A stretch of DNA of 59,101 nucleotides, taken from an uncultured Clostridia bacterium (lineage in GTDB: Bacteria > Bacillota > Clostridia > Christensenellales > Borkfalkiaceae). Position numbers and translations under genes: made by a program. Positions 26,840-43,719 of the stretch are shown here, piece after piece. The stretch is from contig CANREJ010000006.1 in the NCBI GenBank assembly GCA_947629665.1, forward strand, positions 1 through 59,101, given 5' to 3'. The notes under the pieces are model-generated. The model was not told the DNA's origin. It saw nothing but the letters and a program-made list of their open reading frames with translations, and searched no databases. Each line of letters opens with the position of its first letter. The stretch's first letter is position 1.

Positions 26840-28201
26840 TTATTCGCGGTTGAACAGGTTTTTTATCATGGTGTTTACGTATAATACGGGCACAACGGAA
26901 ATTTTTTGCGTGTATTTTGCCGCAGACTTCATGTTTTTTGCGGGCAGAAGCACCTTTTTAAAGCCCATTTTAACGCACTCGGCAACCCGCTTTTCGCAAC
27001 TGCCAACGGCGCGCACTTCGCCCGTCAGTCCCACTTCGCCGAATACGGCGGTGTACTTGTCTATCGGCTGCCCCAAATACGCCGAAGCCAGCGCGGCGCA
27101 CACAGCCAAATCGCAGGCGGGTTCGTTAAGTTTAATCCCGCCCATGGCGTTCACGTAAATATCGTATGCGCCCAGCGACATTCCGCACCTCTTTTCCAGC
27201 ACGGCTATGAGCAGAACGAGCTTGTTGTAATCTATCCCCAGCGGCATGCGCCTCGGCAATCCGAAGGACGTTTTGCACACGAGCGTCTGGATTTCCACGT
27301 TCATACAGCGCGCACCCGTAAGCGCGGGCGTAACCGCGCTCCCGGCCTCCTCGCCGCGGCTCTCCGAAAGGAATATGCCCGAATAGTCCGTAACGGCAAT
27401 AACGCCGTTTTCCGTCATCTCGAAAACGCCCACCTCGGCAACGTTGCCGAACCTGTTTTTGACCGCGCGCAGAATACGGAAGTTCTCCTGGTTTTCGCCC
27501 TCGAAATACAGCACCGTATCCATGATATGCTCCAAAACTTTGGGGCCTGCCAGCGCGCCCTCCTTAGTTACGTGCCCCACTATAAAAAAGGTTATGTTGC
27601 GGCTCTTTGCAATCCTCATAAGTTTTGAGGCGCACTCCCGCACCTGCCCCACGGAGCCCGCGGAGGAGGTCAAACCGTCGGTGTACACCGCCTGAATGGA
27701 GTCTATCACGCAGAACTCGACGCCCTCCAAATCGCCGTCGAGGTTATCTATGCACGTTTCGTTTAATAAGAGCATATTTTCGCAGCTGAGGTTGAGCCTC
27801 TTTGCGCGCATTTTAACCTGCGAACAGCTCTCCTCGGCGGAAACGTACAAAACTTTGTGCTCCGCCGAAAGGTGCGCGGCAATCTGCGTCAAAAGTGTGG
27901 ACTTGCCTATGCCGGGGTCGCCGCCGAGAAGCACCAGCGAGCCGGCTACAATTCCTCCGCCCAAAACGTTGTCAAACTCGGAAATTCCGGAGGAAGTGCG
28001 GCTGAATTCTTCGTATGTAATCTGCGAGAGCGGTTTTGCCCTCTGCGCGGAAGGTTTTTTTGTTGTTTTAAGGGGCTCCGCGGGCGCAATTGGCTCCTCC
28101 GCCATGGTGTTGAATTTCCCGCAGGAGGGGCACCTGCCCAGCCAGCGCGGACTGACTGCGCCGCACTCCGCGCACACGAATTGCGTGAGTTGTTTAGCCA
28201 T
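26840..28201 (-). CDS. radA: DNA repair protein RadA
   Basis: 453 residues. N-terminal zinc finger C10-x2-C13...C24-x2-C27, RecA-like ATPase with Walker A GGDPGIGKST (93-102), the RadA-specific KNRFG motif and a Lon-like C-terminal domain. It drives branch migration of recombination intermediates. It is the last gene of the minus-strand operon; its start overlaps the ispDF stop by 8 bases. Confidence 0.96.
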   Translation of the reverse strand: MAKQLTQFVCAECGAVSPRWLGRCPSCGKFNTMAEEPIAPAEPLKTTKKPSAQRAKPLSQITYEEFSRTSSGISEFDNVLGGGIVAGSLVLLGGDPGIGKSTLLTQIAAHLSAEHKVLYVSAEESCSQVKMRAKRLNLSCENMLLLNETCIDNLDGDLEGVEFCVIDSIQAVYTDGLTSSAGSVGQVRECASKLMRIAKSRNITFFIVGHVTKEGALAGPKVLEHIMDTVLYFEGENQENFRILRAVKNRFGNVAEVGVFEMTENGVIAVTDYSGIFLSESRGEEAGSAVTPALTGARCMNVEIQTLVCKTSFGLPRRMPLGIDYNKLVLLIAVLEKRCGMSLGAYDIYVNAMGGIKLNEPACDLAVCAALASAYLGQPIDKYTAVFGEVGLTGEVRAVGSCEKRVAECVKMGFKKVLLPAKNMKSAAKYTQKISVVPVLYVNTMIKNLFNRE

Positions 28202-29351
28202 TTTTCACCTCTTTCAACAGCGCGACGGCGTAGGCGGTAATCCCCAGCCCCTTGCCAACAAAGCCCAATTTTTCGGCAGTGCCCGCGGCAACCGCCACGC
28301 AGTTTTGCGGAATATCCAATACATGTGCCATGTTTTGGGTGATTTTTTGAATGTGCGGGGCAAGCCTCGGCTTTTCTGCCTGCACCGAAACAGATATGTT
28401 CAGCGGCGCATATCCCGCCTTTTTGACCTCATTTAATGCAATTTTACACATGTGCGCGCTGTCCGCGCCCTTTAAAGAGGAATCGGTATCGGGAAAATAG
28501 TGCCCGATATCCTTCAAGCCCGCCGCCGATAACAGGGCGTCCGTTACGGCGTGGAAAACAACGTCCCCGTCGCTGTGCGCCAAGAGGGCCCTGTCGCAAT
28601 CAATTTTTACGCCGCCGAGCGTAACATGGTTGCCTTCGCAGAAGCAATGCACGTCCACGCCGAAGCCGGCGCGCACCCCGCCCCCTGCGGGCAGGGCGGG
28701 CAGACCGAGCGCAAAATCCCCCGCAAAGGTCAGCTTTTTGTTGCTCTCCTCGCCCTCAACAACCCGCGGGAAGCCGCAAAATTCGCAGTACACGCGGGAA
28801 TCGTCGGTGTATTCGCCGTCGCCCGCCGTTTCGTAGGCGCGGCGTATGTCCTCCGTATAAAAGCCCTGCGGCGTCTGTATGCGGTAGAGGGAGTGCCTGT
28901 CGTGGCAGCCCGTTATCAGCCCGTAGTTGGAAGTTGCTATCGTGTCGGTGCAGGGCAGGGCGCAAATTCCGCTGCCGAAGCGCACAACGCTCTCAATGCA
29001 CTTTAAAATCAGCCCGCGGGAAACAAAGGGGCGTGCGCCGTCGTGTATAAGCACTATGTCGCCCGTAACGGCGGCAAGCGCGTTTTTAACGCTCTGTGTG
29101 CGGGTTTTGCCGCCCAAAACCACCTTGTAGCCGAAGGGGGAGGCAAGCGCGCTTATCTCCTTGAAATCTTCTGCGGACGAGGCGATAATCACTTCGTCCA
29201 CTTCGGGAATATCGAATTTTTCCAGCGTGTGCCACAGTGCGGGCGCGCCGCAAAGGGGGGCAAGCAACTTGTTTTTGCCAAAGCCCGCGCGTTCGCCCCT
29301 GCCCGCCGCGGCAATTACTGCGCTTACTTTAAGGTTCTTCGCCGTTGTCAT
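28194..29351 (-). CDS. ispDF: Bifunctional IspD-IspF (MEP pathway)
   Basis: 385 residues from ATG 29351; an upstream frame extension overlaps the YitT-like gene and has no signal. The N-terminal IspD half has the nucleotide-binding AAGRGERAGFGKNKLLAP and the HDGARP motif: it makes CDP-methylerythritol. The C-terminal IspF half starts near 232 (GFGVDVHCF) with the metal/active-site AHSDGDVVFHAVTDA and FPDTD: it makes the cyclodiphosphate. The fused form skips IspE in the pathway order and is less common in Firmicutes than separate genes. Confidence 0.94.
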   Translation of the reverse strand: MTTAKNLKVSAVIAAAGRGERAGFGKNKLLAPLCGAPALWHTLEKFDIPEVDEVIIASSAEDFKEISALASPFGYKVVLGGKTRTQSVKNALAAVTGDIVLIHDGARPFVSRGLILKCIESVVRFGSGICALPCTDTIATSNYGLITGCHDRHSLYRIQTPQGFYTEDIRRAYETAGDGEYTDDSRVYCEFCGFPRVVEGEESNKKLTFAGDFALGLPALPAGGGVRAGFGVDVHCFCEGNHVTLGGVKIDCDRALLAHSDGDVVFHAVTDALLSAAGLKDIGHYFPDTDSSLKGADSAHMCKIALNEVKKAGYAPLNISVSVQAEKPRLAPHIQKITQNMAHVLDIPQNCVAVAAGTAEKLGFVGKGLGITAYAVALLKEVKNG

Positions 29352-30381
29352 ACTTGTAAACCCTCTCCAAAGACTGTTCCCGCGCTTCTGCGGCCGCCTT
29401 TTCCTCGGCTTCCTGCGCAAGGCGGCGCTGTTTTAAAAGTTTTTCGTTCACGCGGCTGTATTTTATGCTCGTGCCTATAACGTCGGTTATATCCATAAGC
29501 GTAACAAACGCCATCGGGTCGTTGCGGGAAACAACTTCCCTCAGCTTTGCCACCTGGAAGCGGTTAATAACGCAATATATAACCTGTTTTTCCGATTTTG
29601 AATAGTATCCTCGCCCCTCCATAACGGTCAGCCCCCTGCCGAATTCCATCGAAAGCGCGTGGCAGACTTCGCTGTACCGCGAGGTGATTATAAGCGCGCC
29701 CTTCGCCTGGTCGAGGCCGTCGGAGATAAAATCTACCGCCTTGCTTGCCACAAAGTACGCCACAACCGAGTAGAGAGCGGGGGTGAAGTCCGCCGTCCCA
29801 CTGTTGGGGATAACCCCCGCAAACGCCAGCACGCCTATCAATATATATAGGAATACGTTAAAAATTAGCACAAAGTTGCCCACCGAAAGGTTGAGCCTCT
29901 TTGCAAACATAACGGCAAAACTCTCCATGCCGTCCATCGTCCCGCCGAAGCGTATGGCCATTCCGCTGCCTATGCCCGATAAAAGCCCGCCGAAAATGGC
30001 GCAGATAATCTTTTCGCCCCCGCCGATAGGCGAGCCCGCGCTGAAAAAGTCGGGCACGAATTTAGGCACGACCTGCTCGAACACGAGCGAGGTGAGGGAA
30101 TATATCATTATGGCAAACAGCGAGTACAGCGTAAACTCCAACCCCTGTTTTTTTGTCGCGAACAAAAACACGGGCGCGTTTAAAAGGATCAACGGTATCC
30201 ACAACTGCACGTAATGCCTGACGCCCTCCGGCAACAGCTGGATAACCAGCATGGAAACGCCCGAAAGCCCGCTGTCGTAAAAGTTGGAAGGGAGCAACAA
30301 AAGGGTAACGCCCGTGGCGTTCACCACGCCCGCAACAAACAGCATAATAAAATTTTTTATCTTAAAGTGAACGTGTTGCAT
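29329..30381 (-). CDS. YitT-family membrane protein
   Basis: 350 residues: five to six membrane helices in the first 215 residues (YitT/DUF161), then a cytoplasmic DUF2179 domain (about 225-305), ending in a charged, E/A-rich tail. The function of the family is not settled. The gene starts one base after the rqcP stop and its end overlaps the ispDF start by 23 bases, indicating one transcript. Confidence 0.88.
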   Translation of the reverse strand: MQHVHFKIKNFIMLFVAGVVNATGVTLLLLPSNFYDSGLSGVSMLVIQLLPEGVRHYVQLWIPLILLNAPVFLFATKKQGLEFTLYSLFAIMIYSLTSLVFEQVVPKFVPDFFSAGSPIGGGEKIICAIFGGLLSGIGSGMAIRFGGTMDGMESFAVMFAKRLNLSVGNFVLIFNVFLYILIGVLAFAGVIPNSGTADFTPALYSVVAYFVASKAVDFISDGLDQAKGALIITSRYSEVCHALSMEFGRGLTVMEGRGYYSKSEKQVIYCVINRFQVAKLREVVSRNDPMAFVTLMDITDVIGTSIKYSRVNEKLLKQRRLAQEAEEKAAAEAREQSLERVYKYDNGEEP

Positions 30382-30382
30382 A

Positions 30383-30628
30383 CTATTGACCTATAATCTC
30401 GTAGAGGGAGGCGGCCTCGTCTTTTTTTACCGTTTCTTTTATTTCCTTAATAATAAATTTAAGCGAGCCGCCCGCAAAAAAAATTTCCACCGTGTCGCCC
30501 GCTTTAACGCGGTGCCCCGGCTTCACTTCCCTGCCGTTTACGCTCACTTTGCCCTTTTCACACGCCTCTTCGGCGAGCGTACGCCTCTTTAAAATGCGCG
30601 ATACCTTTAAAAATTTGTCGATTCTCAT
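30383..30628 (-). CDS. rqcP: S4-domain protein RqcP (YabO-like)
   Basis: 81 residues, essentially one S4 RNA-binding domain: RIDKFLKVSRILKRRTLAEE at 2-21, then KVSVNGREVKPGHRVKAGD. Length and sequence fit RqcP, which binds stalled 50S subunits and helps RqcH add alanine tails in ribosome quality control; a tRNA-free heat-shock Hsp15-like role is the alternative. No clear ribosome binding site precedes the ATG. Confidence 0.85.
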   Translation of the reverse strand: MRIDKFLKVSRILKRRTLAEEACEKGKVSVNGREVKPGHRVKAGDTVEIFFAGGSLKFIIKEIKETVKKDEAASLYEIIGQ

Positions 30629-30974
30629 AAACTTTGAAAAAAACGCTTGACTTTAATATAATAAAATAGTAAAATTGTAAAATGTATCAAAATGGATTTT
30701 TATACCTTTTTCACTTTTTTGTGGAAAAACGGCAACAAAAATTCCATTAAAAATGCGGGTTCGTGTTGAGTTTTCGTAAGATAGTATATAACAAAAAACT
30801 CAACTTGTAAAGCGGGGAGCGCAAAAAATTGAGCCGCCTTGCAAAAAAATTCCCGCAAATATATCCCGGTAAATATACATTTGCAGTATTGTGCGCGGTG
30901 AAAAGATATATCCGCGCGATAGCCTGAGATGTGAAAATATATAGCGGAAAACCGCTCAAAAGGAGTTCTTTTTA
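30629..30974. promoter_or_regulatory. Divergent rqcP/rpoB intergenic region
   Basis: 346 bp without a gene. Minus strand: TTTACA-17-TATTAA (about 30662-30690) can serve rqcP. Plus strand: a perfect 10-bp inverted repeat GTTGAGTTTT / AAAACTCAAC (30765-30774, 30795-30804) flanks 20 bp with TATAAC; I see no ideal sigma-A promoter. Just before rpoB a hairpin AGCGG-AAAA-CCGCT (30944-30957) sits directly upstream of the ribosome binding site AAAAGGAG. No rplL lies upstream, as would be usual. Confidence 0.6.
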
Positions 30975-35042
<4,068 letters not shown>

Positions 35043-35054
35043 GGGAGGTAAAAT

Positions 35055-38732
<3,678 letters not shown>

Positions 38733-38747
38733 TAAAACGGTTTTGCC

Positions 38748-39080
38748 ATGTTGAATTTTGAAGATTTAAGGTTATTGGACCTTATAGGCAAATTCCGCGA
38801 CTCCGTTTTGCAGATTCAAAGCACGCGCAATTTATCCCTATTAAAGGATGCGGGCAAAAAATTGCAGGACGTATACAACTTTTTTATAACGTCGGAAGGC
38901 AGTTACGAAAAGCAGCAGGAACTACTTAAAAACATGTTTTCCTCCTTTAATTACGCCGCGGTAATAGTCAACGGCGCAATAAAGAGCGGCGCCCTTTCCA
39001 ACGAGGACAAGGAACTATTGAACGAGTGCCTTGAAATTATGATAAAGTGTAGCACGTCCATTGAAACTTCAATAAAATAA
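38748..39080 (+). CDS. Small helical protein downstream of rpoC, unknown
   Basis: 110 residues, predicted all-helical, no motif recognised. It begins 15 bp after rpoC with no clear ribosome binding site and ends 10 bp before the operon terminator, so it most likely is the third gene of the rpoBC transcript. Two Cys near the C-terminus. I cannot assign a function. Confidence 0.6.
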   Translation: MLNFEDLRLLDLIGKFRDSVLQIQSTRNLSLLKDAGKKLQDVYNFFITSEGSYEKQQELLKNMFSSFNYAAVIVNGAIKSGALSNEDKELLNECLEIMIKCSTSIETSIK

Positions 39081-39089
39081 AATAAAATT

Positions 39090-39130
39090 CACAAAAAATC
39101 CCAAGCAAGTTGTGCTTGGGATTTTTTGTG
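39090..39130 (+). terminator. Terminator of the rpoBC operon
   Basis: CACAAAAAATCCCAAGCA (39090-39107) pairs perfectly with TGCTTGGGATTTTTTGTG (39113-39130), giving an 18-bp stem with a T-rich 3' arm. Confidence 0.92.
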
Positions 39131-39317
39131 TGCTCCCGCCAAGCGGATTATAAGCGTCGTATAACGTTGTCGCGCTTACGTTTTGCTAGGGTCATGTACA
39201 TCTTTGTACACTCCCCGTCGCAAAGCCGCGCGCTCCTCGTTCTGCTCGCTTCTAACCGCTTGCTAACTACGTAATTACAGCTCCCGCAATTTTTAAAATA
39301 TGTACCGTACTCATTAA
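39131..39317. other. Intergenic stretch without a recognised gene
   Basis: No coding or RNA gene was recognised. The strand-symmetric, GC-skewed words here (for example GCGCTCCTCGTTCTGCTCGC, read on the other strand as GAGCAGAACGAGGAGC) resemble the GAGCGAGAAG words at 330-360, so it is probably more intergenic repeat material. Confidence 0.4.
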
Positions 39318-39410
39318 GCCGTGTCATTTCGAACGATATGAGACCCGCTGAAAGCGGGCGATTGAGTGAGAGAATCCCCTCGTGGATTGGTCGAAGTAGG
39401 ATAACACGGC
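39318..39410. repeat. Inverted-repeat element (MITE-like), 93 bp
   Basis: The ends GCCGTGTCAT and GGATAACACGGC are inverted copies (7 bp perfect, more with one insertion). TTTCGAAC near the left and GGTCGAAG near the right are also inverted. An internal hairpin CCCGCT-GAA-AGCGGG lies in the left half. The words GTCATTTCGA and GAGAATCCC resemble a palindromic repeat type scattered in many gut bacterial genomes. Confidence 0.55.
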
Positions 39411-39424
39411 AACCAAAATTTATG

Positions 39425-39821
39425 CTTGACCTGCGCAAAAGTATGTCCACCGCTCCCGCAATAAAGAAACTCGGCCGCAGAGCCACTCTGCTTGACCTGC
39501 GGCAAAGTAAGTCAAGCGCAAAAGTAATAAAGATATCCGGCTGCGGCGACCCGCCGCTTGACCTGCGGTAAAGCAAGTTAAGCGCAAAAGTAATAAAGAA
39601 ACCTGGGTGCGGCGACACTCCGCTTGACCTGCGGCAAAGTAAGTCAAGTGCAAAAGTAATAAAGAAACCTGGGTGCGGCGACACGCCGCTTGACCTGCGT
39701 TAAACTTCGTCAAGAACCAACGCAATAAAGAAACTCGGCCGCAGAGCCTCTCTGCTTGACTTGCGTTAAACTCCGTCAAGAACCAACGCAATAAAGAAAC
39801 TCGGCCGCAGCGACACGCTGC
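39425..39821. repeat. Tandem array of six 66-bp structured units
   Basis: Units start at 39425, 39491, 39557, 39623, 39689 and 39755, an exact 66-bp period. Each has CTTGAC, TGCG, GTCAAG and CGCA in that order (H-type pseudoknot order), the phrase AATAAAGA, then a hairpin with a 3-nt loop. Hairpin arms: GCAGAG/CTCTGC (39477, 39741), GCGGCG/CGCCGC (39543, 39675), GCGGCG/CTCCGC (39609, one mismatch), GCAGCG/CGCTGC (39807). Arm changes are compensated. Units differ too much to be a recent duplication yet keep their length. A reading frame through the array on the minus strand is an accident of the 66-bp (22-codon) period. Confidence 0.85.
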
Positions 39822-39844
39822 CGAAGTAAATTTTACGCAAACAC

Positions 39845-39872
39845 TTGACGGGGGGGGGTAACATGTTATACT
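39845..39872 (+). promoter_or_regulatory. Promoter with nine-G tract in the spacer, possibly phase-variable
   Basis: TTGACG (39845-39850) and TATACT (39867-39872) are separated by 16 bp. The last base of the -35 and the first eight of the spacer form a run of nine G (39850-39858). Gain or loss of a G by slippage would change spacing between 15 and 18 bp and so promoter strength. The leader has a 7-bp hairpin GTATGCG/CGCATAC (39904-39931). Confidence 0.7.
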
Positions 39873-39957
39873 TTAAAAGGTTAATGGCAAAAGATGTCAA
39901 TTTGTATGCGCTATGAACAATCTACGCATACTAAAATAAATTTTAAAGGAGTGAACA

Positions 39958-42462
39958 ATGAAAACCAAAAAGATTGTGCTTGCGGCTCTTGCTTCGCTCA
40001 CGGTTGCCTGCGGCGCCATAGGTTTGGCGGCGTGCGGCGACAAGGGTCAAAGCGAAAACAACGCAAACAAGGACACCCAAATGTACGCAGTGTACCAGCT
40101 CTATGCCGACGCGGCGGAATCTGCGGGCGACGACGTAATGACCTATGATGAATGGTATGCCGACCTTCTTGCCAACGCAAAGGGCGATAAGGGAGACAAA
40201 GGCGATAAGGGTGATAAGGGAGACAAAGGCGATAAGGGTGATAAGGGAGACAAAGGCGACAAAGGCGACAAAGGCGCACCCGGTGAAGATGGTGCACCCG
40301 GTAAAGACGGCGCACCCGGTGAAGATGGTGCACCCGGTAAAGACGGCGCACCCGGTAAAGACGGTGCACCCGGTGAAGACGGCGCACCCGGTAAAGACGG
40401 CGCACCCGGCAAAGACGGTGCTCCCGGCAAAGACGGCGCTCCCGGTGCCCCCGGTGAAGACGGAGAGGACGGCGTAGGAATCATAGGTGTGCAAATCGAG
40501 TACTTTGTGAACAGCGAAGGCAAGCAGATGATGCGCTTTACGTTCACCATGTCCGACAACACTACAAAAACCGTGGAAGTGGAAGTTCCCAAAGTTGCGC
40601 GCAACATTTCATTGGAAACCCAAAACGTTCCCATTACTGCCGAAGGCATACCCGAAATGTGGATTAATGTTGAATATGCTGACGACACATCTGATACAGT
40701 GCGCGTAACCAAGGATATACTTTCGGGCAACTATGACTTTACCAAAAAGGGCGAAACGCAATTTACCGTAACATATAACGGCAAGAAAGAGCCCTTTATG
40801 GTCAGGGTTTACGACCCTGCCAATCCCGAAGTAATAGGAGTCCGACTTGACGGCAGACATGACCTTATTATGACGGTTGAGGAAGTGCAGAGCCAAAATT
40901 ATAACTTTGGCAATCTGCGCTGGCAGCTTGTAAAAGATAACGGCGATTACACCTATGAGGAATTTACAAAGGAATATATAACCAATCTGGAATCCCTCAC
41001 TGCAACCGTAACCGATGGCGACCCCACAGAACTCCATGTCCAATATCATAGCGAGGATTATCCCGATTTGCAGGTCAACGATGATAATACGATATGGGTA
41101 CGTGTTGTGGAAAGCATACAGGCTGAAAATTATCAGTTGTGGACAAACGGTACAATATATTGCGAAAAGGGTACAGACCCCGATTTAAGCGGCGTGTATG
41201 TTGTTGCCCAAACCAATGTGGGTGAAGTTTACTACAAAGTTACTACCGGAATGTTGCAGGGCTTTGACAAAGATACGGGCGGAAGGCAGGAAGTTACCGT
41301 TCAATACAACGAAAACTCCATAGAAGGTAATCTCTCCATATTCGTATATGAGGAAGTTCGGCAGACATACAGAATAGACCTGAACCTTCCTAATGGTAAC
41401 GCTTTAAAGGTCAGCGATACTTTCCCCGAAATAGAGGCAAGATATATTCCCGTAACGGAGTACAAGGGTGGAACCGATTCTTCTTCCATGTGGAACAACT
41501 CAGCTGCGGAAACCTTTATCATAACCGAGGATATGATCCAGGGCGACAAGCCCGATTTTACAACCGTAGGGCATAAAAACTTCACGGTTAAATATAAGGA
41601 AGCTCAAAACGAAATAGATATTGAAGTATACGACCCCGCAGTCTGCAATATCAGTAACGCATGGATTGAGGACAGCCAAACGATAGAAGTAAAGTCTACC
41701 GACAATATACTTGATAAGCTGGTTGAGGCTCTTGAAGGTAAAACCGTTTATGTGAATTACTTTGAGCCGGTAGGCGGAGAGCAAAGCGCGCAAAAACAGC
41801 TTACCGAAGAAATTATCCGCACAGCGGATATAAGCGAAGTGGATACAAAGCTGGGCGGAGATTGCAATGCGTATATCACTATCGAGGGATATAAAGTTGA
41901 AGTGCAGGTACGCGTTACCGTAGATTTCGGCGCAGCCGAACATACGCTTACGGGCACGGCAACATATGAAACGGCGCCCATTACAAGCGTTGAACTCTAT
42001 GCCGGCAGTTTAGCCAAAGTTACCGTAAATCGAGGAGACTCGTATGTTAAAACTTGTTATTACGAGTTGGCCGATGAACAAAAAACCTTGATTTTAAAGG
42101 ACGCGGACGGCGTAAAGATTGGTATATACGCAGTTGATTTGGAAGCGAATTCCATAGCCGATTATGATTTTTCGGCTCTCGAACCCACTGCGGTTTATAC
42201 AATCACCAACATGGCCGAGATAATGGGTATGCCGGGTGTTCCGCAAGAAATAAGCGGAACGGCAACACTCTATGATAACGGCTTCCTGATAGTGGAAATG
42301 AGCATGGGCGAAGAACCCGGCATGTCAATGTTAATAGCTTATGAATTGCAGGGCAACATAATCGACACACTTTCGGACGCTGCCCCCGACTTTGAAATTA
42401 CCAAAGAGTATACCGACGCAGACAATATAGGCGAGTGCCGTGGAGTATTCCACGAAGAATAA
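39958..42462 (+). CDS. Collagen-like lipoprotein with Ig-like repeats
   Basis: 834 residues, AAAGGAG upstream. Signal peptide with lipobox near GLAAC (C26). Residues about 74-172 are an uninterrupted G-X-Y collagen-like region: first GDK triplets, then GAP/GED/GKD triplets, which should form a triple helix projecting from the surface. The remaining 650 residues hold five to seven bacterial Ig-like modules of the kind (V)..(YDDGT...V...)...G.FTVTYNGK. It is likely a trimeric surface or adhesion protein. The G-X-Y DNA is itself a 9- and 18-bp tandem repeat, so length variation is likely in addition to the poly-G switch in its promoter. Confidence 0.88.
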   Translation: MKTKKIVLAALASLTVACGAIGLAACGDKGQSENNANKDTQMYAVYQLYADAAESAGDDVMTYDEWYADLLANAKGDKGDKGDKGDKGDKGDKGDKGDKGDKGDKGAPGEDGAPGKDGAPGEDGAPGKDGAPGKDGAPGEDGAPGKDGAPGKDGAPGKDGAPGAPGEDGEDGVGIIGVQIEYFVNSEGKQMMRFTFTMSDNTTKTVEVEVPKVARNISLETQNVPITAEGIPEMWINVEYADDTSDTVRVTKDILSGNYDFTKKGETQFTVTYNGKKEPFMVRVYDPANPEVIGVRLDGRHDLIMTVEEVQSQNYNFGNLRWQLVKDNGDYTYEEFTKEYITNLESLTATVTDGDPTELHVQYHSEDYPDLQVNDDNTIWVRVVESIQAENYQLWTNGTIYCEKGTDPDLSGVYVVAQTNVGEVYYKVTTGMLQGFDKDTGGRQEVTVQYNENSIEGNLSIFVYEEVRQTYRIDLNLPNGNALKVSDTFPEIEARYIPVTEYKGGTDSSSMWNNSAAETFIITEDMIQGDKPDFTTVGHKNFTVKYKEAQNEIDIEVYDPAVCNISNAWIEDSQTIEVKSTDNILDKLVEALEGKTVYVNYFEPVGGEQSAQKQLTEEIIRTADISEVDTKLGGDCNAYITIEGYKVEVQVRVTVDFGAAEHTLTGTATYETAPITSVELYAGSLAKVTVNRGDSYVKTCYYELADEQKTLILKDADGVKIGIYAVDLEANSIADYDFSALEPTAVYTITNMAEIMGMPGVPQEISGTATLYDNGFLIVEMSMGEEPGMSMLIAYELQGNIIDTLSDAAPDFEITKEYTDADNIGECRGVFHEE

Positions 42463-42510
42463 CACGGTATAAAAAGGTAATCAAGTAGCAGTATCGAAAT
42501 AAAACAAACA

Positions 42511-42543
42511 AGAAAAAAGGCGGCTTGCTTCGGCAAGCCGCCT
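42511..42543 (-). terminator. Terminator of the DUF368 gene
   Basis: GGCGGCTTGC (42519-42528), TTCG loop, GCAAGCCGCC (42533-42542). The T run (TTTTTT) follows on the minus strand, so it serves the leftward gene; on the plus strand there is no T run. Confidence 0.85.
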
Positions 42544-42567
42544 GTTCTATGCAAAGCCTTCGCGCCG

Positions 42568-43449
42568 TCAAGCGTTATGTTTTGTTTTGCGGTCAACGAG
42601 GGAGGTAAGCGCGTAGGTGCCAATAGCGCCCAGCGCGCAAAGTATGCAGCCTATTGCAATCTGCACGGGGGTTATGGGCGCGGAGGCGTAGTCAAAAACA
42701 ATAAATATCGCGGGTATACTCCCCAGCACAAACCCGAAAATCGCCCAGTGCGTGCCGCGGGGCAGTTTGGCCAAAAACAGCTTCATTAATTTTGCAATGC
42801 TGAAAAATCCTATAATCACACCCAGCGCAAACAGCCCCAATACAAGCGCGGAGTGCCCAAAATCGGCGATAAGAGTATCCACAACTCCAAACAGCGGGTT
42901 ATAATAACCCAAAATCATCAAAAGCATGCTACCGCTCACGCCGGGGACAACAAGCGCACAGCTTGCAAGCATAGCCACGGCAATAAGCACAAAATATCCC
43001 CAAACGGGCATGCCTGACGTAAGGTCGGCGGCTCCTGCCGAAACAAAAATTTTGGTTACGCAAATGCCTATAATCGCCAAAAACGGAATGATTACAGATA
43101 CGATATTTATTTTTTTAAAGCCGAACGTCTTGCTGTCGGTGAACAGTTTGGGCACCGAGCCGGCCATGAGCCCCGCGAACAACAGCACTGTGGGCAACGG
43201 GGCGTATTTAAGCGCATACAGCAGCGGAAAGTACATTGCCGCAACCGCCAAGACCGCGCCCAGCAGAATGGGCAACAAAAACAACACATTGTTTTTAAAA
43301 TCTTTTCCAAGATTGCCCAAAGCGTCAATCAGCTTATCGTAGATATTCAACAGCACGGCGATGGTTCCGCCGCTCACGCCGGGGATAATCATTGCCACGC
43401 CGATAGCCGCCCCGCACGCCATATTCAAAAAAAACCGTTTAACTTTCAT
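42568..43449 (-). CDS. DUF368 (PopT-like) undecaprenyl phosphate transporter candidate
   Basis: 293 residues, about eight to nine helices. The family motifs GVSGG (near 24-28) and VPGVSGSMLLMILGYYNP are present as an internal pair, a sign of an inverted-repeat transporter. Members of DUF368 (PopT) have been shown to recycle undecaprenyl phosphate across the membrane; I infer the same here. Promoter at 43560-43588; no clear ribosome binding site. Confidence 0.88.
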   Translation of the reverse strand: MKVKRFFLNMACGAAIGVAMIIPGVSGGTIAVLLNIYDKLIDALGNLGKDFKNNVLFLLPILLGAVLAVAAMYFPLLYALKYAPLPTVLLFAGLMAGSVPKLFTDSKTFGFKKINIVSVIIPFLAIIGICVTKIFVSAGAADLTSGMPVWGYFVLIAVAMLASCALVVPGVSGSMLLMILGYYNPLFGVVDTLIADFGHSALVLGLFALGVIIGFFSIAKLMKLFLAKLPRGTHWAIFGFVLGSIPAIFIVFDYASAPITPVQIAIGCILCALGAIGTYALTSLVDRKTKHNA

Positions 43450-43559
43450 AATATTATATATTTAATAAACACACCGATATATTCGCACATGTGCAGGCGC
43501 AAACACATGCGGTATGCGCCCGAAACGCCGCATAAAACGCCTTTGCGACTGTTGTAATT

Positions 43560-43588
43560 AAAATAGCATAAAAACGCCCCAAAGTCAA
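43560..43588 (-). promoter_or_regulatory. Promoter of the DUF368 gene
   Basis: Minus strand TTGACT (43583-43588), 17-bp spacer, TATTTT (43560-43565). Confidence 0.65.
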
Positions 43589-43719
43589 ACATTCCGTTTG
43601 CCCCGTTTGGGATAAAAATCGGCAAAATGGATCCTGATTTAATGTAACATTTTATTTTTGAAATCCGTCTATATTATGATACACTTAAATAGGATATTAA
43701 ATTAAAGCGTAGGAAAAAT

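Noticed and set aside
39148-39684. 178-codon open frame on the minus strand through the repeat zone
   Set aside because: It stays open because the repeat unit is 66 bp (22 codons); the peptide just repeats the unit and starts without signals.
39425-39821. CRISPR array
   Set aside because: There are no unique spacers: the whole 66-bp unit repeats, units diverge, and no cas genes are near.
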